DNA of 64,000 bases, from NCBI GenBank assembly GCA_028752905.1, contig JAQNBH010000002.1, positions 37,392,975 through 37,456,974 on the forward strand. Direction: 5' to 3'. Position numbers and translations under genes: made by a program. The stretch is from Cladorhizidae sp. MBARI D1340-BT2 (Eukaryota > Porifera > Demospongiae > Poecilosclerida > Cladorhizidae). The notes under the pieces are model-generated. The model made no database searches. It saw nothing but the letters and a program-made list of their open reading frames with translations, and was not told where the DNA came from. Shown piece after piece: positions 1-11,211 of the stretch (its first letter is position 1; the number at the start of each line of letters is the position of its first letter).

Positions 1-3000
1 TAGGACTACACACCAACTAGCATGGCAGTACAGGTAGGACTACACACCAACTAGCATGGCAGTACAGGTAGGACTACACACCAACTAGCATGGCAGTACA
101 GGTAGGACTACACACCAACTAGCATGGCAGTACAGGTAGGACTACACACCAACTAGCATGGCAGTACAGGTAGGACTACACACCAACTAGCATGGCAGTA
201 CAGGCAGGACTATACACCAACTAGCATGGCAGTACAGGTAGGACTATACACCAACTAGCATGGCAGTACAGGTAGGACTACACACCAACTAGCATGGCAG
301 TACAGGTAGGACTACACACCAACTAGCATGGCAGTACAAGTAGGACTACACACCAACTAGCATGGCAGTACAGGTAGGACTACACACCAACTAGCATGGC
401 AGTACAGGTAGGACTACACACCAACTAGCATGGCAGTACAGGTAGGACTACACACCAACTAGCATGGCAGTACAGGTAGGACTACACACCAACTAGCATG
501 GCAGTACAGGTAGGACTACACACCAACTAGCATGGCAGCACAGGTACATGTAGGACTACACACCAACTAGCATGGCAGTACAGGTAGGACTACACACCAA
601 CTAGCATGGCAGTACAGGTAGGACTACACACCAACTAGCATGGCAGTACAGATAGGACTATACACCAACTAGCATGGCAGTACAGGTAGGACTATACACC
701 AACTAGCATGGCAGTACAGGTAGGACTACACACCAACTAGCATGGCAGTACAGTTAGGACTACACACCAACTAGCATGGCAGTACAGTTAGGACTGCACA
801 CCAACTAGGATGGCAGTACAGGTAGGACTACACACCAACTAGCATGGCAGTACAGGTAGGACTACACACCAACTAGCATGGCAGTACAGGTAGGACTATA
901 CACCAACTAGCATGGCAGTACAGGTAGGACTACACACCAACTAGCATGGCAGTACAGGTAGGACTACACACCAACTAGCATGGCAGTACAGGTAGGACTA
1001 CACACCAACTAGCATGGCAGTACAGGTAGGACTACACACCAACTAGCATGGCAGTACAGGCAGGACTATACACCAACTAGCATGGCAGTACAGGTAGGAC
1101 TACACACCAACTAGCATGGCAGTACAGGTAGGACTACACACCAACTAGCATGGCAGTACAGGTAGGACTACACACCAACTAGCATGGCAGTACAGGCAGG
1201 ACTACACACCAACTAGCATGGCAGTACAGGTAGGACTACACACCAACTAGCATGGCAGTACAGGTAGGACTATACACCAACTAGCATGGCAGTACAGGTA
1301 GGACTACACACCAACTAGCATGGCAGTACAGGTAGGACTACACACCAACTAGCATGGCAGTACAGGTAGGACTACACACCAACTAGCATGGCAGTACAGG
1401 TAGGACTACACACCAACTAGCATGGCAGCACAGGTAGGACTACACACCAACTAGCATGGCAGTACAGGTAGGACTACACACCAACTAGCATGGCAGTACA
1501 GGTAGGACTATACACCAACTAGCATGGCAGTACAGGTAGGACTACACACCAACTAGCATGGTAGTACAGGTAGGACTACACACCAACTAGCATGGCAGTA
1601 CAGGTAGGACTATACACCAACTAGCATGGCAGTACAGTTAGGACTACACACCAACTAGCATGGCAGTACAGGTAGGACTACACACCAACTAGCATGGCAG
1701 TACAGTTAGGACTACACACCAACTAGCATGGCAGTACAGGTAGGACTATACACCAACTAGCATGGCAGTACAGTTAGGACTGCACACCAACTAGGATGGC
1801 AGTACAGGTAGGACTACACACCAACTAGCATGGCAGTACAGGTAGGACTACACACCAACTAGCATGGCAGTACAGGTAGGACTACACACCAACTAGCATG
1901 GCAGTACAGGTAGGACTACACACCAACTAGCATGGCAGTACAGGTAGGACTACACACCAACTATCATGGCAGTACAGGTAGGACTACACACCAACTAGCA
2001 TGGCAGTACAGGTAGGACTATACACCAACTAGCATGGCAGTACAGGTAGGACTACACACCAACTAGCATGGCAGTACAGGTAGGACTACACACCAACTAG
2101 AATGGCAGTACAGGTAGGACTACACACCAACTAGCATGGCAGTACAGGTAGGACTACACACCAACTAGCATGGCAGTACAGGTAGGACTACACACCAACT
2201 AGCATGGCAGTACAGGTAGGACTACACACCAACTAGCATGGCAGTACAGGTAGGACTACACACCAACTAGCATGGCAGTACAGGTAGGACTACACACCAA
2301 CTATCATGGCAGTACAGGTAGGACTACACACCAACTAGCATGGCAGTACAGGTAGGACTACACACCAACTAGCATGGCAGTACAGGTAGGACTACACACC
2401 AACTAGCATGGCAGTACAGGCAGGACTATACACCAACTAGCATGGCAGTACAGGTAGGACTACACACCAACTAGCATGGCAGTACAGGTAGGACTATACA
2501 CCAACTAGCATGGCAGTACAGGTAGGACTACACACCAACTAGCATGGCAGTACAGGTAGGACTACACACCAACTATCATGGCATTACAGGTAGGACTACA
2601 CACCAACTAGCATGGCAGTACAGGTAGGACTACACACCAACTAGCATGGCAGTACAGGTAGGACTACACACCAACTAGCATGGCAGTACAGGTAGGACTA
2701 CACACCAACTAGCATGGCAGTACAGGTAGGACTACACACCAACTAGCATGGCAGTACAGGTAGGACTACACACCAACTAGCATGGCAGTACAGGTAGGAC
2801 TACACACCAACTAGCATGGCAGTACAGGTAGGACTACACACCAACTAGCATGGCAGTACAGGTAGGACTACACACCAACTAGCATGGCAGTACAGGTAGG
2901 ACTACACACCAACTAGCATGGCAGTACAGGTATGACTACACACCAACTAGCATGGCAGTACAGGTAGGACTACACACCAACTAGCATGGCAGTACAGGTA

Positions 3001-4735
3001 GGACTACACACCAACTACAGTAGCATGGCAGTACAGGTAGGACTACACACCAACTAGCATGGCAGTACAGGTAGGACTACACACCAACTAGCATGGCAGT
3101 ACAGGTAGGACTACACACCAACTAGCATGGTAGTACAGGCAGGACTATACACCAACTAGCATGGCAGTACAGGTAGGACTACACACCAACTAGCATGGCA
3201 GTACAGGTAGGACTACACACCAACTAGCATGGCAGTACAGGTAGGACTACACACCAACTAGCATGGCAGTACAGGTAGGACTATACACCAACTAGCATGG
3301 CAGTACAGGTAGGACTACACACCAACTAGCATGGCAGTACAGGTAGGACTACACACCAACTAGCATGGCAGTACAAGTAGGACTACACACCAACTAGCAT
3401 GGCAGTACAGGTAGGACTACACACCAACTAGCATGGCAGTACAGGTAGGACTACACACCAACTAGCATGGCAGTACAAGTAGGACTGCACACCAACTAGG
3501 ATGGCAGTACAGGTAGGACTACACACCAACTAGCATGGCAGTACAAGTAGGACTACACACCAACTAGCATGGCAGTACAGGTAGGACTATACACCAACTA
3601 GCATGGCAGTACAGGTAGGACTATACACCAACTAGCATGGCAGTACAGGTAGGACTATACACCAACTAGCATGGCAGTACAAGTAGGACTACACACCAAC
3701 TAGCATGGCAGTACAGGTAGGACTACACACCAACTAGCATGGCAGTACAGGTAGGACTACACACCAACTAACATGGCAGTACAGGCAGGACTATACACCA
3801 ACTAGCATGGCAGTACAGGTAGGACTACACACCAACTAGCATGGCAGTACAGGTAGGACTACACACCAACTAGCATGGCAGTACAGGTAGGACTACACAC
3901 CAACTAGCATGGCAGTACAGGTAGGACTACACACCAACTAGCATGGCAGTACAGGTAGGACTACACACCAACTAGCATGGCAGTACAGGTAGGACTACAC
4001 ACCAACTAGCATGGCAGTACAGGTAGGACTACACACCAACTAGCATGGCAGTACAGGTAGGACTACACACCAACTAGCATGGCAGTACAGGTAGGACTAC
4101 ACACCAACTAGCATGGCAGTACAGGTAGGACTATACACCAACTAGCATGGCAGTACAGGTAGGACTGCACACCAACTAGCATGGCAGTACAGGTAGGACT
4201 ACACACCTACTAGCATGGCAGTACAGGTAGGACTACACACCAACTAGCATGGCAGTACAGGTAGGACTACACACCAACTAGCATGGCAGTACAGGTAGGA
4301 CTACACACCAACTAGCATGGCAGTACAGGTAGGACTACACACCAACTAGCATGGCAGTACAGGTAGGACTACACACCAACTAGCATGGCAGTACAGGTAG
4401 GACTACACACCAACTAGCATGACAGTACAGGTAGGACTACACACCAACTAGCATGGCAGTACAGGTAGGACTACACACCAACTAGCATGGCAGTACAGGT
4501 AGGACTACACACCAACTAGCATGGCAGTACAGGTAGGACTACACACCAACTAGCATGGCTGTACAGGTAGGACTACACACCAACTAGCATGGCAGTACAG
4601 GTAGGACTACACACCAACTAACATGGCAGTACAGGTACGACTGACTACATACCAACTAGCATGGCAGTACAGGTAGGACTGACTACATACCAACTAGCAT
4701 GGCAGTACAGGTAGGACTGACTACATACCAACTAG
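1..4735. repeat. 34-bp minisatellite array (unit A)
   Basis: This is a perfect-period 34-bp direct repeat with core caccaactagcatggcagta, about 139 copies, without spacers. Variants are mostly single substitutions (tacaca/tataca, ggtagg/ggcagg/gttagg, agcatgg/aggatgg), plus rare short insertions such as catg near 545 and cagta near 3016. The last copies contain an extra gact (4640-4730). No long reading frame survives. Confidence 0.98.
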
Positions 4736-4740
4736 ACTTG

Positions 4741-5554
4741 GTCCTTTACCTATCAGTATAGAGAACAAACATTTACAGGACCCTTTACCTATCAGTGTAG
4801 AGAACAAACATTTACAGGACCCTTTACCTATCAGTGTAGAGAACAAACATTTACAGGACCCTTTACCTATCAATGTAGAGAATAAACATTTACAGAACCT
4901 TTTACCTTCAGTGTAGAGAACAAACAATTACTTGGCCCTTTTTAGCTATCAGTGTAGAGAATAAACATTTACAGGACCCTTTACCTATCAGTGTAGAGAA
5001 CAAACATTTACAGAACCCTTTACCTATCAGTGTAGAGAATAAACATTTACAGGACCCTTTACCTATCAGTGTAGAGAACAAACATTTACTTGACCCTTTA
5101 GCTATCAATGTAGAGAATAAACATTTACAGGACCCTTTACCTACACTGATAGGCCCTTTACCTATCAGTGTAGAGAATAAACATTTACAGGACCCTTAAC
5201 CTATCAGTGTAGAGAACAAATATTTACAGGACCCTTTACCTATCAATGTAGAGAACAAACATTTACAGGACCCTTTACCTATCAGTGTAGAGAACAAACA
5301 TTTACAGGACCCTTTACCTATCAGTGTAGAGAACAAATATTTACAGGACTGTTTACCTATCAATTTAGAGGGGGAAACATTTTCATTTCCCTTTACCTAT
5401 CAGTGTAGAGATCAAACATTTACTTGACCCTTTACCTATCAGTGTAGAGAACAAATATTTACAGGACCCTTTACCTATCAGTGTAGAGAACAAATATTTA
5501 CTGGGTCCTTTACCTATCAATGTAGAGAACAAACATTACGGGACCCTTTACATA
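4741..5554. repeat. 39-bp minisatellite array (unit A)
   Basis: This is a direct repeat with core ctttacctatcagtgtagag and period 39, about 21 copies, with occasional partial copies (4905, 5140, 5360). Because 39 is a multiple of three, short minus-strand frames run through it with a 13-residue Cys-containing repeat. These frames break wherever a copy is irregular, so I do not call a gene. Confidence 0.96.
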
Positions 5555-6399
5555 ATACATCTCGCTGAAATTTGATGCTGGTGGAGCTTTTATCACCTAA
5601 CCCAAATGTGAGCTTACCAAGCACTCTACTATTATGCACAGAGTAGCAAAGGGCAAAGTTACAGCCCTGGACATTGAGTTATTCTGAATGTCATATTTAT
5701 GTTTTAATTTTGCACAAATTTACAATGACATGGTACAATTACTCCAGGCAAGCACTCCATTGATGTGGCTATTCGGTAAAGTATCTCTCACTCTGGCTGC
5801 TGTCATCAGCCTTCGAGGTCTGTCATGAAAAAGGTGCTGGATGTTTAGAGGAACACCCTTTATATTTAAGAGGAACTTGTTCTTTATATATATATAAAAT
5901 ATATTATATATGGATTTAAAACTTTCTAACTTGCAAACCTTTTGTGCTTCACATGCGTATATATACCCAATATTTATACATGTGAGGCCATATATGAATG
6001 TTGCTTAAATAATTACTTATATGTGTCTATTTTATATGCCCTATATACACACCTGATCCCCTAACATACATACATTTACTCTCTACTCAGTATAATGCAT
6101 ATAATGTCTTTACTACTACTAGTTCATAGATGCAATCATGTATTCTTCTTACATTTTCTAAATGACATGTCTCTATAATTACATTCATGACGTCTTATAA
6201 CCACCTATAATTAGATTTGTGCCTATAACTACATTCACTCCCTTATTTTCACTTTTCACATATCCATGTCACATATCCATGTAATTATTTCATGCATATT
6301 TTTTATAATGTTCCCATATAATTACGTGCACCCGCTTTAATTACATGCATGTATATGTTCCTATAAAAATCTAAAATTTACTTAACTTCTAGTGTAAAT
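5555..6399. other. Unique AT-rich segment (unit A)
   Basis: This non-repetitive sequence is conserved in C (40611-41444) and partly in B (24481-24925) and D (57466-58130). It includes a TATATA-rich stretch near 5880-5925. I see no convincing coding frame or RNA gene. B joins from the gaggccatatatg position straight to gtaaatcctcatag, which removes about 400 bp. Confidence 0.7.
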
Positions 6400-7130
6400 C
6401 CTCATAGTGCTCTCTGAAACATGCATCATAGAACATATACATGCATGTAATGTATATGTCTAAAATTCTCAACTTCTAGTGAAAATCCTCATAGAGCTGT
6501 CTGAAACATGCATGCCTAATCCTCCTAGTGCTCTCTGAAACATGCATGCCTAATCCTCCTAGTGCTCTCTGAAACATGCATGCCTAATCCTCCTAGTGCT
6601 CTCTGAAACATGCATGCATAATCCTCCTAGTGCTCTCTGAAACATGCATGCCTAATCCTCCTAGTGCTCTCTGAAACATCTATGCCTAATCCTCCTAGTG
6701 CTCTCTGAAACATGCATGCCTAATCCTCCTAGTGCTCTCTGAAACATGCATGCCTAATCCTCCTAGTGCTCTCTGAAACATGCATGCCTAATCCTCCTAG
6801 TTCTGCCTGAAACATGCATGCCTAATCCTCCTAGTGCTCTCTGAAACATGCATGCCTAGTCCTCCTAGTGCTCTCTGAAACATGCATGCCTAATCCTCCT
6901 AGTGCTCTCTGAAACATGCATGCCTAATCCTCCTAGTGCTCTCTGAAACATGCATGCCTAATCCTCCTAGTGCTCTCTGAAACATGCATGCCTAATCCTC
7001 CTAGTGCTCTCTGAAACATGCATGCCTAATCCTCCTAGTGGCTGTCTGAAACATGCATGCCTAACCCTACTAGTGGCTGTCTGAAACATGCATGCCTAAT
7101 CCTCATAGAGCTGTCCGAAACATACATGCT
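6400..7130. repeat. Second 34-bp minisatellite array (unit A)
   Basis: This is a direct repeat with core catgcatgcctaatcctcct and period 34, about 20 copies. It has the same period as the first array but unrelated sequence. Variant copies read cctcatagagctgtctg or ctagttctgcctg. The array ends in a degenerate copy with ctgtccgaaacatac, identical in all four units. Confidence 0.97.
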
Positions 7131-7607
7131 TCAGCAGCAAGACTACTACATATTTAAAAATGAGCTAGACTTCTATATATGTGCAACCATGGCAGCATGA
7201 AATATTTGAAGAGGAGGAAGATTTAAACCAACAGAAAAGACATGAAGTAAAACACCATATGAGGCATTGCAAGATAGAGCAGATGTCACTAGCTCAACTC
7301 TAAGTTTGCAGAAAGATTGGCATATGAGAATCAATTTGCAAGTCATTTAATGTGACCTAGATTTACACCACATGAAACAGTTGCTAAAGCAGTACTTCTT
7401 TAAGGGGTCTACTATATACAGTAACCCAATTTTTTGTTTGTTTCCCCCCCCCAAATATGATGACAGTACATGCAAGATGCTGCCTTCCAAATTGGAGAAG
7501 ATTTGGATGCTACATTCTGGACTTATACTAACTTTAGTACTCCGTTCAAAGATTTGATTCATGGGAAAGAAACGCGAAGAAGACGCTTCATGTAATAGTT
7601 AGTTTCA
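7131..7607. other. Unique segment upstream of the conserved ATG frame (unit A)
   Basis: This single-copy sequence within the unit is nearly identical in B (26669-27144), C (42413-42889) and D (58611-59095). The main difference is a homopolymer (C-run with adjacent T/A) near 7440-7452. No coding region is recognised. It could contain a promoter or 5' UTR for the following frame, but nothing in it proves this. Confidence 0.5.
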
Positions 7608-7904
7608 ATGGCCGCGGAGACCGACAAGGGAAGCAAACCAGTGATTCTGGTCACCCCCCTAGGAAGCGGCCTGGGACAGAAACTTCCCCTCCCTATTCTT
7701 GATTTTTTTTGGTATGTATATGTATTACCACTGCTAGAGCATGCTGATGTTGGTGCAGGTAGTTTTCCCAGGCTTAGGTGGTGTGCACCTCCAATGCTAG
7801 AGGGCATCACTGCAGCACTCACCTGTGTGGCTCTCCTTATCCTCATGGTAAGAGGGAGTCACTGCAGACACTCACCTGTGTGGCTCTCCTTATCCTCATG
7901 GTAA
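7608..7904 (+). CDS. Conserved ATG open frame, unknown (unit A); possible first exon
   Basis: The frame starts with ATG and reads MAAETDKGSKPVILVTPLGS at the N-terminus. It is GC-richer than its surroundings. A strong donor-like GTATGT follows at 7712, so an alternative reading is a 104-bp first exon ending at 7711. If unspliced, the frame continues through one 63-bp repeat copy and into the 53-bp array, giving 98 residues. The start is conserved in B, C and D. The opposite strand is also open here (7559-7846), which weakens the case for coding. No family is recognised and no downstream exon is identifiable. Confidence 0.22.
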   Translation: MAAETDKGSKPVILVTPLGSGLGQKLPLPILDFFWYVYVLPLLEHADVGAGSFPRLRWCAPPMLEGITAALTCVALLILMVRGSHCRHSPVWLSLSSW

Positions 7905-7990
7905 GAGGGAGTCACTGCAGACACTCACCTGTGTGGCTCTCCTTATCCTCATGGTAAGAGGGAGTCACTGCAGGCACTCACCTGTCAGTC
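7808..7990. repeat. 53-bp tandem repeat (unit A)
   Basis: About three and a half copies of a 53-bp unit with core ggctctccttatcctcatgg. The copies are nearly identical. The matching arrays are 27537-27660 in B and 43094-43270 in C. Confidence 0.92.
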
Positions 7991-7996
7991 TGTCAA

Positions 7997-8065
7997 GATG
8001 AAGCATGTTAGTACAAGATGAAGCAAGTTAGCACAAGATGAAGCATGTTAGTACAAGATGAAGCA
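7997..8065. repeat. 20-bp tandem repeat (unit A)
   Basis: Three to four copies of gatgaagcatgttagtacaa, one with variant aagcaagttagcac. The same short array is at 27670-27738 in B and 43279-43347 in C. Confidence 0.88.
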
Positions 8066-8084
8066 TATACTCTAACACGGACCT

Positions 8085-9080
8085 TCTCCAGCCCGTCATA
8101 ATTATATATATATGCTCTGAGACCTTCTTCGGTCAGTCATATTCTCTGAGACCTTCAGCCAGTCATATACTCTCACTGGGATCTTCTTCAGCAAGTCATA
8201 TACTCTGAGATCTTCTTCAGCCAGTCATATACTCTCACTGGGAGCCAGTCATATACTTCTTCAGCCAGTCATATACTCTGGGACCTTCTTCAGCCAGTCA
8301 TCTACTCTGAGACGTTCTTCAGCCAGTCATATACTCTCACTGGGACCTTCTTCAGCCAGTCATATACTCTGAGACCTTCTTCAGCCAGTCATATATATAC
8401 TCTGGCACATTCTTCAGCCAGTCATATACTCTGGGAACTTCTTCAGCCAGTCAGATACTCTGGGATCTTCTTCAGCCAGTCAAACACCTGTTGGATCTTC
8501 TTCAGCCAGTCATATACTCTGAGTTCTTCTTCAGCCAGTCATATACTCTGAGTTCTTCTTCAGCCAGTCATATACTCTGAGTTCTTCTTCAGCCAGTCAT
8601 CTACTCTGAGACGTTCTTCAGCCAGTCATATACTCTCACTGGGATCTTCTTCAGCCAGTCATATACTCTGAAACCTTCTTCAGCCAGTCATCTACTTCCC
8701 ACTGGGATCTTCTTCAGCTAGTCATGTACTGTGGGTCCTTCTTTAGCCACTCATATAATCTGAGACATTCTTCAGCCAGTCATATACTCTTCAGCCAGTC
8801 ATATACTCTGAGACCTTCTTCAGCCAGTAATATACTCTCACTGGGATCTTCTTCAGCCAGTTATGTACTCTGGTTCCTTCTTTAGCCAGTCATTGGGACC
8901 TTGTTCAGCCAGTCATATACTCCGAGACCTTCTTCAGCCAGTCATATAATCTCACTGGGATCTTCTTCAGCCAGTCATATACTCTGGGACCTTCTTCAGC
9001 CAGTCATATACTCTGAGACCTTCTTCAGCCAGGCATATACTCTCACTGGGATCTTCTTCAGCCAGTCATATACTCTGGGA
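8085..9080. repeat. 29/33-bp minisatellite array (unit A)
   Basis: This direct repeat has core cttcttcagccagtcatata, with alternating 29-bp (ctctgagac or ctctgggac) and 33-bp (ctctcactgggat) forms. About 30 copies are present, with several partial ones. The array runs without a gap into the NACHT fragment at 9081, and the last copy's frame is open into it. Confidence 0.95.
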
Positions 9081-9410
9081 TTTATACTTGACGGATTAGA
9101 CTAATTCCATCCCCAAGAGGAAATCAAGTCCGTTATCCATCAGTTACTATACGAGGAATGCCTTCCTGAGGCAATGATCGCCGTGGCGTCGCGACCAGTG
9201 GCCACTGAGAAACTAAGGTCTCATGCTGGAACCTCTGGTACTTCTGCTGGTGGTGCTTCCACTCCTGGTACTTCTGCTGCCAGTACTGCTGCTCTTGTTT
9301 CTTCTGCTGTTCCTCGATTCAGTCCACATAGCTCCATTACATGTCCTGCACCTACTTCTTTGGCGCACCCATCTAGTAGATACCACTTGGACTCAGTGGT
9401 TGGTATATAG
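9081..9410 (+). pseudogene. NACHT-domain (NLR-type) gene fragment, unit A
   Basis: NLR proteins are cytosolic innate-immune sensors whose NACHT ATPase carries a Walker B motif and a following SRP-type sensor. The sequence reads FILDGLD, then an in-frame TAA at 9102-9104, then FHPQEEIKSVIHQLLYEE and LPEAMIAVASRPVATEKLRS. This fits Walker B (four hydrophobics, D, then GLDE with E changed to stop) followed by the sensor 1 helix. Downstream the frame turns into Ser/Thr/Ala/Gly-rich low complexity. Walker A (P-loop) is missing, because the upstream sequence is the 29/33-bp array. Copies in B and C share the same stop. The family assignment rests on motif recognition only. Confidence 0.55.
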
Positions 9411-9561
9411 TTGGTCAAAAGAGGAGTCATGTGCAACACATTACACGTACACAAAGGTACCAGGTCCATACCTCCTCATGGTGCTCGATGGTAACAAGAG
9501 ACGCTATATAGTTCCTTGGCAAAATGGCTATAAGTTATTGAATTATGTTCATTCTCAATAA
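9411..9561 (+). pseudogene. Open C-terminal-like frame after the NACHT fragment (unit A)
   Basis: In the frame used by a 112-residue ORF starting at 9223, this stretch reads SWSKEESCATHYTYTKVPGP and then DGNKRRYIVPWQNGYK before stopping at 9559-9561. The composition looks protein-like, but I do not recognise the family. In B and C a 198-bp segment interrupts it after VPGP. It may be part of the NACHT-related fragment or of another broken gene. Confidence 0.25.
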
Positions 9562-10431
9562 GCCAAATCCATTATACAGTATGTCATATATATATAAATA
9601 ATAATAGTAACATTGTGATATATATATATATATAAAAATAGTCACATTGTGTCAAATAATATGTATGTAAACAATATACTCAGGATTATAAGCAATGTTC
9701 TTATGGTATGGAGACAGTGCACCTAAAATGTCTCTTGGAGTATGATGCTCACTGGGTTGCTATCCTGGAGGAGGCAGCTTTGTATCTCAGGTCCGTGTTC
9801 AACTGGGATCTGTTGTATTGATAAATAAGCATAATAATATTCATAGTTGTATTCAGCATGTTTAAAGTTTTTTTATTTTTTTATTTTTTTTTTTTTTTTA
9901 ATTTTTTATTTTTTTAATTTTAATCATCATTATCATTATGGTCACATAATCTTGACCAGAGTATTATATAAAAAAATTATTAAAAAATGCATTTATCATC
10001 ATAAACAATGTTTTATGTTGATAAACAAGCATAATTATATTCATATGCTATGGTCAGAATGTGGTCACAAGCATTTGACCACATTGTTTCAAGTAATAGA
10101 AACATATTTATGTAAAAAACGTTAGAAGCAATATTATGTTTATAAATACACAATCATATTCATTGGATGTGGTCACAACATACTAACCACATTGTTTGAA
10201 ATACAACCAAAAATATTTAGGCAAAAATTATATATAATCAATGTTCTTATATTGATTAAATCCATAATCATATTCATACTTTGTGGTCAGTGTGTGTTTT
10301 TCACAAACATTACCACATGTTTATCAACAATAATGCTATCCCGTAATATATGGTTGCTAGGTACTATTGCATTCCAGATTTTATATTAATTTTTAACTGT
10401 AGCTGTGTCTATTTCCAACAATTCTCCTCTC
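9562..10431. other. AT-rich segment with degenerate ~115-118-bp repeats (unit A)
   Basis: This AT-rich sequence contains TA microsatellite (9583-9640) and a T-rich homopolymer zone (9868-9920) whose length differs between units. From about 9820 to 10330, three to four diverged copies of a 115-118-bp unit can be aligned on ataatcatattcat (10031, 10149, 10264). Each carries the inverted motif tggtca...tgacca. No gene is supported; the 92- and 65-residue frames here are low-complexity Phe/Ile/Lys frames. Confidence 0.6.
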
Positions 10432-10435
10432 TTAA

Positions 10436-10451
10436 GGGGGGACATCTGCAC
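10436..10451 (+). repeat. Left terminal inverted repeat of the palindromic element
   Basis: The sequence is ggggggacatctgcac, directly after TTAA. It is the exact complement of 11192-11207. Confidence 0.92.
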
Positions 10452-11191
10452 TTTTTAATTTTAATTTTTTTAACCTGTGGTTACAACTTTAGAGCTCAGT
10501 AGATTCTGCAAACTTCATGGTATGGACTTGATATATAGCTCAAAAGATAGGTCTCTCTGTGTGCTCTCTTTTGATACTAAAATATGTTTCATAGGTATAA
10601 CTATAGGCAAGTTACTACACCCTAAAGCGGAGGGACTTCAAAAACCTGCACCCCAAAACCGCCGTTGGAAACCATTCTGAGATGCGAAGTGCAAAAAAAT
10701 TAAAAATGGTACGAGTGGCTAGAGGAAGCTCTAGAGCATACAATGACTATATTGAGTAGGCGTGAAAAATTGATTACCTGGTCAAGCGCGCGGTTGGAAA
10801 ATTGAAGGCGTTGACAAGGCGTCGCCAAATCAACGCCTTCAATTTTCCAACCGCGCGCTTGACCAGGTAATCAATTTTTCACGCCTACTCAATATAGTCA
10901 TTGTATGCTCTAGAGCTTCCTCTAGCCACTCGTACCATTTTTAATTTTTTTGCACTTCGCATCTCAGAATGGTTTCCAACGGCGGTTTTGGGGTGCAGGT
11001 TTTTGAAGTCCCTCCGCTTTAGGGTCTAGTAACTTGCCTATAGTTATACCTATGAAACATATTTTAGTATCAAAAGAGAGCACACAGAGAGACCTATCTT
11101 TTGAGCTATATATCAAGTCCATACCATGAAGTTTGCAGAATCTACTGAGCTCTAAAGTTGTAACCACAGGTAAAAAAAAAATTAAAAAAAA

Positions 11192-11207
11192 GTGCAGATG
11201 TCCCCCC
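11192..11207 (-). repeat. Right terminal inverted repeat of the palindromic element
   Basis: The sequence on the plus strand is gtgcagatgtcccccc, directly before TTAA. It is the exact complement of 10436-10451. Confidence 0.92.
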
Positions 11208-11211
11208 TTAA

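Larger units (their letters stand above)
10432..11211. mobile_element. TTAA-flanked 772-bp palindromic foldback element (MITE-like)
   Basis: Two nearly perfect inverted arms, 10436-10814 and 10830-11207, are separated by a 15-nt loop. The termini are ggggggacatctgcac and its complement. The flanks are TTAA at 10432-10435 and 11208-11211. Unit B has the same flanking sequence with a single TTAA (30484-30487), so this is a recent insertion with a TTAA target duplication, as piggyBac-type transposition makes. The GGGGGG termini differ from the usual CCC-type piggyBac ends. It encodes no transposase. A 67-codon frame lies in each arm in mirror orientation. A related, single-arm sequence is at 47988-48272 in C. 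Confidence 0.92.

Noticed and set aside
1..4735. CRISPR-like array
   Set aside because: The copies are contiguous direct repeats with no spacers, in a eukaryotic context and with no cas genes.
7559..7846. A minus-strand 95-codon frame opposite the conserved ATG frame (158 codons in B)
   Set aside because: It is likely the shadow of the plus-strand frame. Only one of the two could be real, and the plus-strand one has an ATG at the start of the GC-rich block and a donor-like site.
9223..9561. A Leu-rich 112-codon frame that looks like a signal or membrane protein
   Set aside because: Its first half is the shifted frame of the Ser/Thr/Ala-rich tail of the NACHT fragment; the Leu run comes from repeated ctt/ctg triplets. 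Only its last 50 codons look protein-like, and these are listed separately.
9847..10125. A Phe/Ile/Lys-rich frame
   Set aside because: It is low complexity from an AT-rich homopolymer zone whose length changes between units and shifts the frame.
10436..11207. A cruciform-type replication origin or regulatory palindrome
   Set aside because: The TTAA duplications and the empty site in unit B show that it is a transposon insertion.
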